Assembly (NCBI GenBank): GCA_951217055.1
Contig: OX578280.1
Span: forward strand, 43,093,882 to 43,157,881
From: Gerris lacustris
Lineage: Eukaryota > Arthropoda > Insecta > Hemiptera > Gerridae
DNA length: 64,000 nt
Direction of reading: 5' to 3'
Both the position numbers and the translations under genes were made by a program. The notes beneath the pieces were generated by a model. That model searched no databases, had not been told where the DNA came from, and saw nothing but the letters and a program-made list of their open reading frames with translations. Each line of letters starts with the position of its first letter. Position 1 is the stretch's first letter. This document shows positions 43,883 to 54,260 of this stretch, piece by piece.

Positions 43883-44933
43883 AAAGTGTAAAACTATCAA
43901 AATCTAAAAATTTTCCTAATTTAAAGGATAATGACCTCTATAGAACGACAAAGTTCATTAACTTAAATATAAACTCTTTGAAAAATTTTGTGGTGGTTTG
44001 GTTAAAACATATTTGGTAATTGTATGGAATATTTAGCCACTATATTTGGTGAAGTCATATAGTTGTAAATTGAATTTATTTGTGAATTACCTCTTAGATT
44101 TGAATAATAATTTCATTATAATTGATTCTTAAATATCTTGTATTAGTTTTCACTTTCGTGTGTTTGTTTATAAAGAAGTCTTGGCACATCGACTCTTTTT
44201 GTTTTTTATTTGCTTGTCTTTAAATCTTGTTAGTTATAGTTGATCCGTTTCCCGACTAGAAAACTGAAACTTGCATAGATAATGACAACACAATAATCAG
44301 TCAATAGTTTTACAAACTATTACAAAATTACAAAATCTATAAAAGTATATCATTAACTTTTTTTATTAGCTGTATTTTAGTTGTTCTGTATAAAGTTACA
44401 CTTCGTAAGTGGTATAAAAAAAATTTGCACACGTCATTCCTTTACTTTCCTACTTTCCTACTCGTAGAAATTGAAAAACTTCATCAACCAATAAGAATTT
44501 CATAAAAGTTTTTTGAATTAAGGTTTTTTAACTAAATATCAATTAAACCATTTAGCTTCTTATTTCCTTAAATTACTCAAGTTTCTTACTTCACCCTCTT
44601 TTGTTCTAAGAACTCGTGAATGCCGCATCGTTTACAAGATTTATATCACCAAGTTCCAAGTTTAATTAAACAAAATAATTCAAACCATTACCAAACAAAC
44701 CGCTTTTCTTTCACATTATCAAGAAAATTCTTCTTCTTTTTCATTATTAATTAATTGTTATTTTACGTTTTTACTTAACAATAACAAAGATTAGTATAAT
44801 AAGTCTTCCTTTTATTATTTTGCTTAAAGGACCATTGTTAGCATCATTGTATAATTTATTATGCTTTCATTTGTATTAAATTAATACTCTATAATTTGTC
44901 TATATTATATAATATAATACAATATATATATAA

Positions 44934-44936
<3 letters not shown>
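43883..44936. other. No gene seen
   Basis: AT-rich; no open frame, tandem array or inverted repeat noticed. Confidence 0.4.

Positions 44937-45017
<81 letters not shown>
44937..45017. repeat. (TA)n microsatellite, ~81 bp
   Basis: Pure TA tract preceded by degenerate TA-rich sequence from 44,900. Confidence 0.97.
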
Positions 45018-45019
<2 letters not shown>

Positions 45020-45639
45020 TTATTTTCAATTTGAATGACTATTAGAAACAGGAAAAAATATTAAATTAAAGCCAATAGCTTACTTATTAATGTCGTTAAT
45101 TATAATATCTAATTTTCTTGATATGTGTACGATTTGAAGTTATTAGTTTTACAGTAGGTATGTAATTACGGTTTTAAGTTATGTTTTTTTATCACTTTTA
45201 TCTTATTATTGGACTTAAAAGTAATTAGTAATTAATAATGACGAAGGAAAATGATGTGTCTAGGAAGAAATATTTTAAAGTGATTTATGTGAAGTTACGT
45301 CATAATTTGAAATGCAAAGTTTTATTTGACACCCATCAATTAAAGAAATAAATTTACTCGAATAAATTTACATCATTAGACAATTTTATTTACTTCTGGC
45401 TCAACTATAGCCTTTAATTAAGTAATTTAGTAAAACCATATATATGGTTGTTGGGTTATGTTATGTCGTTAGTTATGTTGGTTATTTAGAAATTATGGAT
45501 AATTAATATTGTGTATTTCATACAGACAAATAATAATAAGTTATAGGAAGTATGTTTGTATGAATTGTGTATGTGGTATGTATGTATGGGCGGGCCCCGA
45601 TTTAGGGTAAGCTACACCCTGGGCAAAACCTTTTGTAAC
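45018..45639. other. No gene seen
   Basis: AT-rich; nothing recognised. Confidence 0.4.
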
Positions 45640-45785
45640 CATATAAAAATATAAAAATTCCAAAACGGGATCCGTTTCAGACATCAGTGTATATATTTGG
45701 TCTTGCGTTTGTTTGTCGTTCAAAATGTTTGCTAACCATCATAATATGAAAACTAGTCGATGATTTTTATGAAATTTTAAGGCGG
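45640..45785 (+). repeat. GCTTACCG-family fragment
   Basis: Has 'aaattccaaaacgggatccgtttcagacatcag' and 'aactagtcgatgatttttatgaaatttta', matching internal family sequence; head missing. Confidence 0.5.
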
Positions 45786-45792
45786 AAAAAAG

Positions 45793-46020
45793 TGCAAACC
45801 ACTTGTTCGAACCTAGCAATCAGGCCACATTGGGCCTATTTTACTAACCCCGTGGCGAAGAATTCCAGCCACTTATTCCCACCTCGTACCTGTATATTGT
45901 ACCGCCGAAGCGGAACGAGGGATCGAACCCACGACCTTGATTCGCCTCGAATCATTGATAGCTGGCGAGTGTCTCGGCCACGAGCTGGCGAGTGTCTCGG
46001 CTCCCCAAGTTGCACACTAA
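45793..46020 (-). repeat. tRNA-derived SINE, copy 3
   Basis: Reverse orientation: accacttgttcgaacct, ttccagccactt, tgtaccgccgaagcgg and gggatcgaaccca (box B complement) in the family order. The tRNA head has a local duplication, gctggcgagtgtctcggc twice at about 45,961-46,003. Confidence 0.75.
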
Positions 46021-46539
46021 ACCCGGTTGAAAACTGGTGGACTCCAAACAACTTTCAATTGTCCGAGTCAACATAGGTATGTAGAGTGTAGAGTAAAAAC
46101 TTTGTGTGCAGAGGGAAGATGTGTGCCACCATAGACATCATAAATTCCCTTAACTTTAAAAAAGTACCTTTTTTTCTTTTTAAGGGGAAATATAGAGGGC
46201 TAAACTTAGCTTGCTGTCTGTTTATAGAGCGGAAACTCGTACCTTAGCAAGCTAAAAGCTTTTCTCAGTTCGTCCTTCCTCATGTTATTTTCTCTAAAGC
46301 GTTAAAAGAATTTACGAATAAAAAAACCTCGCGAGGGACAGTATGTAAAACCAGGTGTCTTCGACCTTTAACTAGATAAAGAAAAATATCTGTCAGAGAA
46401 ACTCGACCATAACTTTCTCAATTATTAGTGATACCGAATTAAAAACCCATAATATCTCATTTACTTCATTTATTATTAAATATATATAAAAAGAGTTCAA
46501 CAGGTGATTTTTTACATTTCATATTTGTGAAACTCGCCA

Positions 46540-46665
46540 GACAGTTAGATCCTAGGACAACCTACCGACATATCTGGTCCCCCCAAATTTAATTTGGTGA
46601 CAAAAAAAATCTTTCTTCAGATTGGTCACAATGCGGTCGTTACCTTTGGTAAGCTTGGTAGCAAA
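46540..46665 (-). repeat. GCTTACCG-family fragment, reverse
   Basis: Ends with 'cctttggtaagcttggtagcaaaaa', the complement of the family head. Confidence 0.5.
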
Positions 46666-48240
46666 AAATGTGGACTCTATCCAGATCTAGAATGGAAGTG
46701 TTTTAATGAAGAAAAACGTTTCCATCCAAAAAGCTCTAAGGACCCTGGACTCAACACGTTTTGAAAAAAGTATTTTTACATCGGTTTTAAAGCCACATAA
46801 TATTTTCAAAACATTTTGAATCCTCCATGAAAATATAGCTATTATTATAATTAAAGTTTATTACAGAGTAAATGATTTATCACGCTCATCCCTAGCCACC
46901 GGGATAGTTCATCATATGTAAACAGATGACAGCAAAAACTACAAATTTATGTGCTATTTAAATGTTAGTTTTATTTATTGATTCAAAATTAACAATTATT
47001 CTTTTAACAATGAATTAAAAAGAAAAGTTTAGCTAAATATATAAGAAGTTTATAGCTTAAACCTGAAATCCCTTACAATTAGTATTAAGTGATTTCTAAA
47101 AGGTATAATAATTGGTTGCTGTGGTGAAATAGAATTTAGGTTTATTGATAAAAGAAAATGTTTCAAGAATGTTTTACAAGGGCTATTACACATGCTTTGA
47201 GAGCAAAATTACGGCCATCATCATTAGCCCTTAATAATAGCTCTTATAATTATATCGGCCTAATTTATAGAGAGAATCGGTTGGTTGTTCCAATAGAATT
47301 AATTCTTTTGGGGATCATTCCCGAGGATAATTTCCTCAATCCTTATGTCTACATGATTTTGTTTCTTCTTCAAATCTATCAAATACTTGTGACAATTTAA
47401 ATGTATATCTAATGTACATAATTTATATAATCTATAGGATTATAAAATTTCAAATAATCAATTTGTATAACATAATATTCTTATTAACGAAATGAACGAA
47501 CGGTTTGAGAACAACTACGTTCAAACAATTGAATATTGATTTTACTCGTTCCAAGTTTCTCTTGACATCTCACTTGCATCGAATCTGACAAGTTGCAAGT
47601 TTATCCAAGTTTGATTTCATTCAAACTTACTCGCACAAACCATTTGATTCTCAAGACAAGAAACTTGCATTAGGAAATTGTCTCTGCAGATTGTTCCTAT
47701 TAACGTTCTGCTTAATTTGTTTTAAATAACATCAAGCGGGAGAGATATAATTCGGAAATTGGAAAACTTAATAATCCGTCTACTTTGCAAGAAATAGTTC
47801 TGTATTCATTTCAAATATTAATAACCAAGGAATAGCGTTGTTAATATCTATGATGCTTTTCAATTTGTTCCCAAGGCCAAGTTCAAAACTTCCATTACCA
47901 ATTTGGTTTTCAATGATAATTTGATTTGACTAACTAGTAACTTTTGATATACAGATGGTGTTAGGAATTACGACCAAGAGAAAACCACTTTGGGAAATCA
48001 GAAGTAGCCCTTTTCTTATCAAATTCAGAGCAATTGTGGGATATATTTGTACAGTTTTAATATCTGCTAAGTAAACATCTGATTCCATTTAATTTTGATG
48101 AATAATGAAGTGGTGTAAAGTGACCTACTATTTAAGAACTAAAATCTAAAAGAAATTACAGAATATATTTAACTTTTAAATTAGATTACTAACTCATACG
48201 CAGATTATAATTCATTGAATATTTCATTATTTTTACAGAA
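46666..48240. other. No gene recognised
   Basis: An 80-codon frame at 47,158-47,400 (MFQECFTRAITHALRAK...) has no recognisable domain; preceding bases AAAATG are a fair start context but there is no other support. 47,500-47,700 is less AT-rich without being open. Confidence 0.35.
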
Positions 48241-48244
48241 GAAT

Positions 48245-48370
48245 TAAAGGCACGAGGTGAGAGGAAAATACGGAAAAGCAAAAGATTTACTTGGATTGAT
48301 AAAATCATGTCAATCCAAGGCAGCTATTCTTGCCATTTTTCTCGCTCATTAAATGAACCAGATGAATAAG
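48245..48370 (+). other. Coding-like segment after an acceptor-like site
   Basis: After ttatttttacag the frame reads ELKARGERKIRKSKRFTWID and ends about 20 codons later at NEPDE, stop. Basic composition and acceptor are suggestive, but no partner exon or family is known to me. Confidence 0.2.
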
Positions 48371-48639
48371 AACGACTAAACTAGTGATAAAAGGCTCTTT
48401 ACTTCATGTCCATGTCAATATGTCAATCCTATGCCCCAACATAAAAAACCGGATACTCAAAATTTTTATTGGAGTCATACTAGGTCACAGCAGACTCAAG
48501 GGTATCTGAAGTTGTTAAGAATTGAAACCGAAGCTATTCATGACTAAATTGTGGATAAAATGCCAAAACAATTGTTCCTTCCACTAATTTACTGAATGTG
48601 AGGCATTTAGCTGCCTACCTAAAGTATAAAGGGAGCGGA

Positions 48640-48800
48640 AATGGTGAAAGTAGGAGATCAATCAGACTTTAGTGTAAAACCAGAGTCAACCCTATCTTCA
48701 TTGGAAGGCAGGAAGATGAAATAAGCGTTAGATAATAATTGTTTAAATGGGTATAACAAAAAGGCTCACTGGTAGATTTAATTGCACGGGCTTTGCCAAA
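48640..48800. repeat. Repeat shared with 54.1-54.26 kb
   Basis: 'aaggcaggaagat' and, about 60 bp on, 'ctggtagatttaattgcacgggctttgcc' match 'aaggcaggaagat' at 54,149 and 'ctagtagatctaattgcatgactttgcc' at 54,225. The two copies lie on either side of the LINE. Confidence 0.6.
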
Positions 48801-49448
48801 CTATCATTCAATTCAATTCAATTCAACTTTTATTTGTTTTTAAAGCATATGCTTTATACAAATGAGTTACGCTTATAATTAAGTTCCTGTAAATTAGTAA
48901 CAATAAATTTGTACATATAGTGAGTTCTTAATGAATAAAATAATAGTAGAGTATAATGTATAATAAAAATGCATAATCATTTTAAGAAATTATAAGAAAA
49001 CTGGGTTATTATGAACATATAACAATACCTTTAAAGTAAAAATAAGAAAAAGAAGAAAATTTTCTTAGAGGAAATAACAAAAGTAAAAACAAAGCAAAAG
49101 AGAGAAACTAATTAAATGAATATAATAATAATAACAGAGATTATGCAATAAATTAAAGTTTGCTTCCAAAGTGAGTGAAAACGTAAAAGAGCTTTATTAG
49201 ATAGTGGATATTCCGTGTTATAAAATCAATTAGAATTAACATAAAGATAAAAGATAAATAATAATTTATAAATAAATATGACCCGATGAGATAATGATCG
49301 CTGCTGGATGTAGCAAATAGAATGTGTTCAATGTCAGATTGTGACTTTGATTTTGAATACAAATAAATAAATAAAATAATCAGAAATGATAAAAAGAGAG
49401 CGAACATTTAATATTTTTACATTTAAATTTTCTAGTAAGATTAGGTTG

Positions 49449-49474
49449 TTTTTTTTTTTTTTTTTTTTTTTTTT
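49449..49474 (-). repeat. A26 run overlapping the ORF2 stop
   Basis: The last codon GAA and the stop TAA run into 26 A (minus strand), forming AATAAA at the stop itself. Confidence 0.9.
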
Positions 49475-52400
49475 ATTCATTTAAAAGGAATGATCTAGTT
49501 TTAAACAGATTAATAAAGAAGTAAAAGAGTTTATTACCATTGGTTTTTTCTATGATGTTTAATATAAATGCAATTTTTGAACTATCTTCCTGGAGTAGTA
49601 GAGTATGGGGCAAGGGGAGCATGTTTCTAAGATGACTGTACATGGGGCATCGGAATAATAAGTGGGCCAGGTCTTCTGGCTCATAAAGATTGCACAAACT
49701 ACACAGCTCATTGGTTCCGAATTTATAAATATTTCCCTTGTTGGTAACTTTTATAGTATCAAAACCAGAAGTACGAAGTTGGGCAATCAGTTTTTGGGTC
49801 GGGTAGGACAAGTTAATGTTTAGATAATTTAGGAGATAGTTATGGGCGCTGTTTAGAATAGAGTAAAAACCACTGAATGATGTTTCCTGAATTCTGCATA
49901 AATCCTCGGCTTTGAGCTTATTTTCAAATTTCAATAGAATATCTTTTTGGACAGAGGGTGGAATGGAATTATTTAGAAGGGTGTCCAGATCAGTGTTGGT
50001 AAAACTTAGCAGTGATTTGACTTGAGAAAACCAATTCATCTTGTACATGTTAGATGGGGCCTGGTCTAAGTATTTAAGTCGTTGCAAGCAGATATTGAGG
50101 ATATTGTCGGCACCTAGAGAATGAATGTGGTTTAACCAATTTATAACTTGTTTTAAAATGAGTATAGATAGGTGTGGGATATTAAATTCGGCTCGTATTA
50201 TATAGTGGGGAACATTTTTTTGGAGGGAGAAATAGTTTTTTAAGAAAAATGTTTGGGCAGCTTCTAGGTCTTGCAGATAGCGGAGAGCCCAAATCGGGGC
50301 TCCATAGGTTAATGTAGATAAGACGCAAGCTCTAAAAGTTTTTAATGTTGTTTCTATGGACCTGTTTCTAGCTCGGGAGAGTGTTTCTCTTAGTACACCT
50401 GAGGAAGCGCGGGCTCGACTAATCGCTTGTTTGGTAGCACCTTCAAAAACACCTTTTTTTGAAAAACAAATTCCGAGATAGTTGAATTTGTTGACTTTTT
50501 CAATTTCTTGGTTATTATAGAATATTTTTGCCGTTCTCGACTTTCCCTTACTAAATATCAAAGCTTTGGTCTTGTCCAGATTTACTTCTAATCTATTCTC
50601 TATGCAGTATTGAGAAAGTACTTTTAATTGATTGTTCATTTTTATTTCCGAGTCTGAGAGTATGGTTAAATCGTCCGCGAACAGGAGAAGAGAGATTTCC
50701 TTATTGCCGTCTATGCTAACACCTTGTGCCCCTTTTGTTTTAAAATATGTCTCTAGATCGGAAATAAACAGATTAAAAAGCAAGGGTGATAAGATCTCTC
50801 CCTGTAAGAGGCCTTTAGTGATAGGAATGTTTTTAGATGTTTGATTATTAGACTGGATATTTGTGTGAGCATATTTGTACAGGTCGGATATAATGTTTAT
50901 AATTTTGTAACTTACACCGATTTTTCTTAGTTTATTGAAAAGTGAAGAGTGGGAAATTTTGTCAAATGCCTTGCGGAAATCCACAAAAACAGCTACAATT
51001 TTACGTTTCGGTAATCGCAAATGGTTCTGAACGACTGTATTGAGAATGAAAATATTATCAAGGCACCCCTTACCCTTCCTAAACCCTGCTTGTATATCGG
51101 GAACTATGTGATTGTCGTCTGACCATTTAGTAAGCCGTCGATTTATGACAGAAGTAAAAAGCTTGGCTGAACAATTTACCAGAGAGATCCCTCTATAATT
51201 ATTCGGGTCATCTTTATTGCCTTTTTTAAATATAGGGACCGTTATTGCTTTGGACCATTCCTGAGGAATGGTTCCTACATCCAAAATTTTGTTGAATAAT
51301 GTAGTAGTATATAAAATCCAGTTTTCAGGTAAATTTTTGAAAAACTCATAGCCTATTCTGTCGGGACCAGGTGAAGAATTATTTTTTGAACTATTGATAG
51401 CTTCGAGAACTTCCTCGGTTGTTATTAATGCATCTAGTATGGGATCGGTGTCCATGTTAGGGGCAGCGCTATCGTGGTAAATCTTAGGATATCCGTATTG
51501 ATGGGCCTCATAGAAAAGATCATTGTAAAATGTTTCCCACTTTTCAATATTGACATTAGTGTTAGGGTTATAGGATTTTCTTTTAAACTGACGCACGGTC
51601 TTCCAGAATTCGGCGGGTTTTTTTGTGTTTGTTAGCGCCTGAATACAGTTGTTGAAGTACATTTTCTTTTTAGATCTTACTATTTTTCTGTATTCTTTTG
51701 TTTTTGATAGAAGTTCGGATTTGAACGGGTTTATAAAATTATTTTGTTTACATTTTCTAAGGATTTTTCGCATTTCTCGTTTCGCAACAAAACACTCTTT
51801 GTCATACCAAGGTTTCGATGTTACTTTTGTTTTGAAGGATTTATGTGTAAAAGTTTTTCTCATACCTAATTCAGTTGCTACTTGATTAATTGAGGAAGTA
51901 AGGTTGATGTACAATTGGTCAGGAGTGGACGACGGATTAACGGCAACAAGTGGAGAATTACGCATTAAGTGAAAATAGTTTTCCTTTTGAATTGGATCCC
52001 AGATCATTTTTTGAGTTTGGAGAAAGGTGTGTTCTTTAGATTTGTAGTATAGGTCAATATTTAGCGTGACTTTTATAGGCAAGTGGTTAATTATGGGTAT
52101 ATTAGTGAGGACTTTTAAGTCATTGATAGCAGATATTTCGTGTATCCTACACCACACCAAGTCTATTGTGCTTCCTCCCGAATAATTAACATGGGTGAAG
52201 CTACCTGGCCTGTCTGAATAAGACCGGCCGTTGATAAGTACAAAATTTAGAGACTCCATTAGTTCATTTAAAAGTCGACCCTTCTTATCTTCTTTTGAGT
52301 CTAAAACAGATCTAGATTGGAACAGATCAAAACTATTTTCGTCCAACGGGAAGTTATTATTGAGTTCTCCCATTCGTGAGTTAAAATCTCCGCCTATTAT

Positions 52401-52859
52401 AAAAATCTCGTGCGGGAATTTAGTAATAATGTTTGTTATCGCTTCTTGGAAGAATTCTAGGACAAACTCTAACTGTAATGAAGGTTTAAAGTAGACAGTA
52501 CCAATGATTAATGACGATGTTCTGTTGTTCAGTTCAAGGCGAATGAATAGCCAATACTCGTTCCTGTCTATTATGGTGACGGTGAAATCGGTGTGAGTCA
52601 GGACGGCGATGCCTCCGCTAGCCCTTCCCCGGCTCTTTTCTCGGGTGGCTCTGGATGATGTGACTTGAAATTCTGGGAGTGCCATAGGGGGTGCAAGGAG
52701 GTCTTCTACGCGCCAGGTTTCGCAGAGACATATTACACTGAAGTCAGCAAACTCGTTACTATTTTCTTTAAAATTATTGTAGCCGTCGCAATTCCAAAAT
52801 GCTAGAGAGAAGGGAGGAGGAGAGTGAGAAGTTGGGTTGTCTGAGTTAATTGAGAATTG
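49473..52859 (-). CDS. LINE ORF2: endonuclease-reverse transcriptase
   Basis: Open from the codon after the ORF1 TGA (52,859) to TAA at 49,473, 1,128 codons. The first ATG is at 52,685, but the APE endonuclease starts earlier: WNCDG with its catalytic-type Asn at 52,791-52,793 and CETW with Glu at 52,719-52,721, and the GGDFNSR block later. RT motifs include FRKAFDKISHS, LLQGEILSPLLF and FADD (50,670-50,681). Near the C-terminus is a CCHC knuckle, C-X2-C-X9-H-X4-C, within about 100 residues of the end. The protein would nick target DNA and copy the LINE RNA there. Expression must begin before the first ATG, so readthrough of the UGA, reinitiation at a non-AUG codon, or an ORF1-ORF2 fusion is implied. 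Confidence 0.9.
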   Translation of the reverse strand, partial: QFSINSDNPTSHSPPPFSLAFWNCDGYNNFKENSNEFADFSVICLCETWRVEDLLAPPMALPEFQVTSSRATREKSRGRASGGIAVLTHTDFTVTIIDRNEYWLFIRLELNNRTSSLIIGTVYFKPSLQLEFVLEFFQEAITNIITKFPHEIFIIGGDFNSRMGELNNNFPLDENSFDLFQSRSVLDSKEDKKGRLLNELMESLNFVLINGRSYSDRPGSFTHVNYSGGSTIDLVWCRIHEISAINDLKVLTNIPIINHLPIKVTLNIDLYYKSKEHTFLQTQKMIWDPIQKENYFHLMRNSPLVAVNPSSTPDQLYINLTSSINQVATELGMRKTFTHKSFKTKVTSKPWYDKECFVAKREMRKILRKCKQNNFINPFKSELLSKTKEYRKIVRSKKKMYFNNCIQALTNTKKPAEFWKTVRQFKRKSYNPNTNVNIEKWETFYNDLFYEAHQYGYPKIYHDSAAPNMDTDPILDALITTEEVLEAINSSKNNSSPGPDRIGYEFFKNLPENWILYTTTLFNKILDVGTIPQEWSKAITVPIFKKGNKDDPNNYRGISLVNCSAKLFTSVINRRLTKWSDDNHIVPDIQAGFRKGKGCLDNIFILNTVVQNHLRLPKRKIVAVFVDFRKAFDKISHSSLFNKLRKIGVSYKIINIISDLYKYAHTNIQSNNQTSKNIPITKGLLQGEILSPLLFNLFISDLETYFKTKGAQGVSIDGNKEISLLLFADDLTILSDSEIKMNNQLKVLSQYCIENRLEVNLDKTKALIFSKGKSRTAKIFYNNQEIEKVNKFNYLGICFSKKGVFEGATKQAISRARASSGVLRETLSRARNRSIETTLKTFRACVLSTLTYGAPIWALRYLQDLEAAQTFFLKNYFSLQKNVPHYIIRAEFNIPHLSILILKQVINWLNHIHSLGADNILNICLQRLKYLDQAPSNMYKMNWFSQVKSLLSFTNTDLDTLLNNSIPPSVQKDILLKFENKLKAEDLCRIQETSFSGFYSILNSAHNYLLNYLNINLSYPTQKLIAQLRTSGFDTIKVTNKGNIYKFGTNELCSLCNLYEPEDLAHLLFRCPMYSHLRNMLPLPHTLLLQEDSSKIAFILNIIEKTNGNKLFYFFINLFKTRSFLLNE

Positions 52860-53741
52860 TCACAAACTTTTCTTGTTTTTAAGGGATGAGATAAAGTCGC
52901 TGAGATCTAGCCCACACACTTCAGTTAGTTTTGCCAGTCCGCACTGCCCTTTGTAAAGAAGTTCAAAATCTTCGTTCATTTCAAAACTGGTATTGTTTAG
53001 CAATAAATAGTCGAATATAACCTTAGGTTTAATATCTGTTTTTAACAATATTTCTTTTCTGATTGCCAAAAGTCTAGATCTTTTACGGCGAACTTTTTCT
53101 GTGAAATCTCTCTGGACACTGAAGCCTGTGTTTGCGAGAGCTGAACAGCTACTTAGAATTAATTGAATGTCTAGTTCCCTAGGAAAGTTGACTATTAATA
53201 GTGGGTTTCCTCCGTTTTTTAGCCTGATGGTTTTGACTGAGTTGATCCATATTTCGTTCTCAATATTTAGAATATCCTTGCAGAATTTAATGATGGCGTC
53301 CTGGGGTTTAGAGTTGTTCTCTACGACAATACCTCTGAATACAAGGTTGTTTTTCCTGGCATTGTTTTCTAAAAGGTCAATTTTATTGTGGATGTCTTTG
53401 TTAGATTTCTTTAGGTTGAGGATTTCTTGTTGCATACTGCTATTTTCTTGAGAGAGTTCATCGAGTTTTTTAGTTATAGTGTTAATATCTTCCTTAGATG
53501 CCAACTTGGATTCCAAGCCTTTTAATTTGCGGTCTAGAAGTGTTTCGAAACGGTTAAGAAAATCTTGTTCTTCTCCCATTTTCTTTTTTGTATCTGGTTG
53601 TTTTTGGCTGGGTGATGTTTGCGGCGAACAAGTGTTAGATCTGTTCCGTTTAGAATATTTACTTTCTTCTTCCAGTTTGTTTGTTGATGTTTTGGTCTGG
53701 AGATAAGTTCCCGAGAGGTTACGGTCTGAAATGTTATTCAT
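52860..53741 (-). CDS. LINE ORF1: coiled-coil RNA-binding protein
   Basis: 293 codons from ATG 53,741 to TGA 52,860. A Ser/Lys/Gln-rich N-terminus is followed by a coiled coil at about residues 60-130 (regular Leu/Ile spacing in LKGLESKLASKEDI and later heptads), then NLVFRGIVVE as the start of an RRM-like fold, and a basic segment VQRDFTEKVRRKRSRLLAIR near 205-225. This domain order is that of L1-type ORF1 proteins (Transposase_22-like), which bind the element's RNA as trimers. No zinc knuckle. The frame is intact. It stops with TGA directly followed, in frame, by ORF2. Confidence 0.85.
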   Translation of the reverse strand: MNNISDRNLSGTYLQTKTSTNKLEEESKYSKRNRSNTCSPQTSPSQKQPDTKKKMGEEQDFLNRFETLLDRKLKGLESKLASKEDINTITKKLDELSQENSSMQQEILNLKKSNKDIHNKIDLLENNARKNNLVFRGIVVENNSKPQDAIIKFCKDILNIENEIWINSVKTIRLKNGGNPLLIVNFPRELDIQLILSSCSALANTGFSVQRDFTEKVRRKRSRLLAIRKEILLKTDIKPKVIFDYLLLNNTSFEMNEDFELLYKGQCGLAKLTEVCGLDLSDFISSLKNKKSL

Positions 53742-53880
53742 TGATCCTACCGGTAACAGGAGGCACCGTTAGAGTGGTGGGGGGGTTGTCTCGGGCCTAG
53801 AGTTGAGATCTTTATGAATGAACCTCCCACTTTCTTACCTTAACAGACGCGCATGCGCGGAATCGCACTCCGCGTGAGAT
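53742..53880 (-). promoter_or_regulatory. LINE 5' UTR / probable internal promoter
   Basis: GC- and CpG-rich compared with everything around it (includes GCGCATGCGCG). LINE transcription usually starts from an internal promoter in this position; start site inferred only. Confidence 0.45.
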
Positions 53881-53980
53881 AATCTTCAACTAGACAAATA
53901 ATCAAGGCTGTAATAGTAAAATCTGATTCTAATTATTTTCACTTTAATAAATTTAATTTAGTACTTTAATACTAGCACAG

Positions 53981-54260
53981 AGTGAACCATTTATTGCACA
54001 GAAATCAAGCTAGGGACGTTAGGAATCACTTTGCCACTTTTAAATTTAATTTGCAGTTAAAAAAACCACTAAAATTAACGGTTAAAGAACGACTAATTTA
54101 CAGAGATGTTACCTACACGGCGTCAAGGACGCGACTCCAAACTATCATTGCAAGGCAGGAAGATATACTAAACCTAAGGATTAGATTAAATAAGTGAGGT
54201 TTACAAGAGAGTAGCAGAATGAGTCCCCTAGTAGATCTAATTGCATGACTTTGCCTCACC
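53981..54260 (+). pseudogene. Coding-like segment, unknown; part of the repeat shared with 48.7 kb
   Basis: After an acceptor-like actagcacag a frame reads VNHLLHRNQARDVRNHFATF, and near its end TRLQTIIARQEDILNLRI, stop at 54,195-54,197. Because the last part (aaggcaggaagat) is shared with the 48.64-48.80-kb copy, which has lost the frame, this is more likely a decayed mobile-element ORF end than a host exon. Family not recognised. Confidence 0.35.

Larger units (their letters stand above)
48811..53880 (-). mobile_element. Near full-length LINE (non-LTR retrotransposon), two ORFs
   Basis: On the minus strand: GC-rich 5' UTR from about 53,880, ORF1 (53,741-52,860), ORF2 in the same frame, an A26 run right after the ORF2 stop (49,449-49,474), then about 620 bp of AT-rich sequence ending AAACAAATAAAAG and a (TTGAA)n tail at 48,811-48,831. 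Apurinic endonuclease, reverse transcriptase and a C-terminal CCHC are all present and uninterrupted, so the copy may be young. The boundary at the 3' side is either the A-run or the TTGAA tail; the tail fits CR1/L2/I-type elements that end in short tandem repeats. No clear target duplication was found. Clade not determined. Confidence 0.85.

Noticed and set aside
50632..53706. Plus-strand frames of 70-94 codons across the LINE
   Set aside because: Antisense shadows of ORF1 and ORF2.
53982..54197. Host gene terminal exon
   Set aside because: Acceptor-like site and open frame are attractive, but the 3' part is shared with a decayed copy at 48.7 kb, so a mobile-element origin is more likely.
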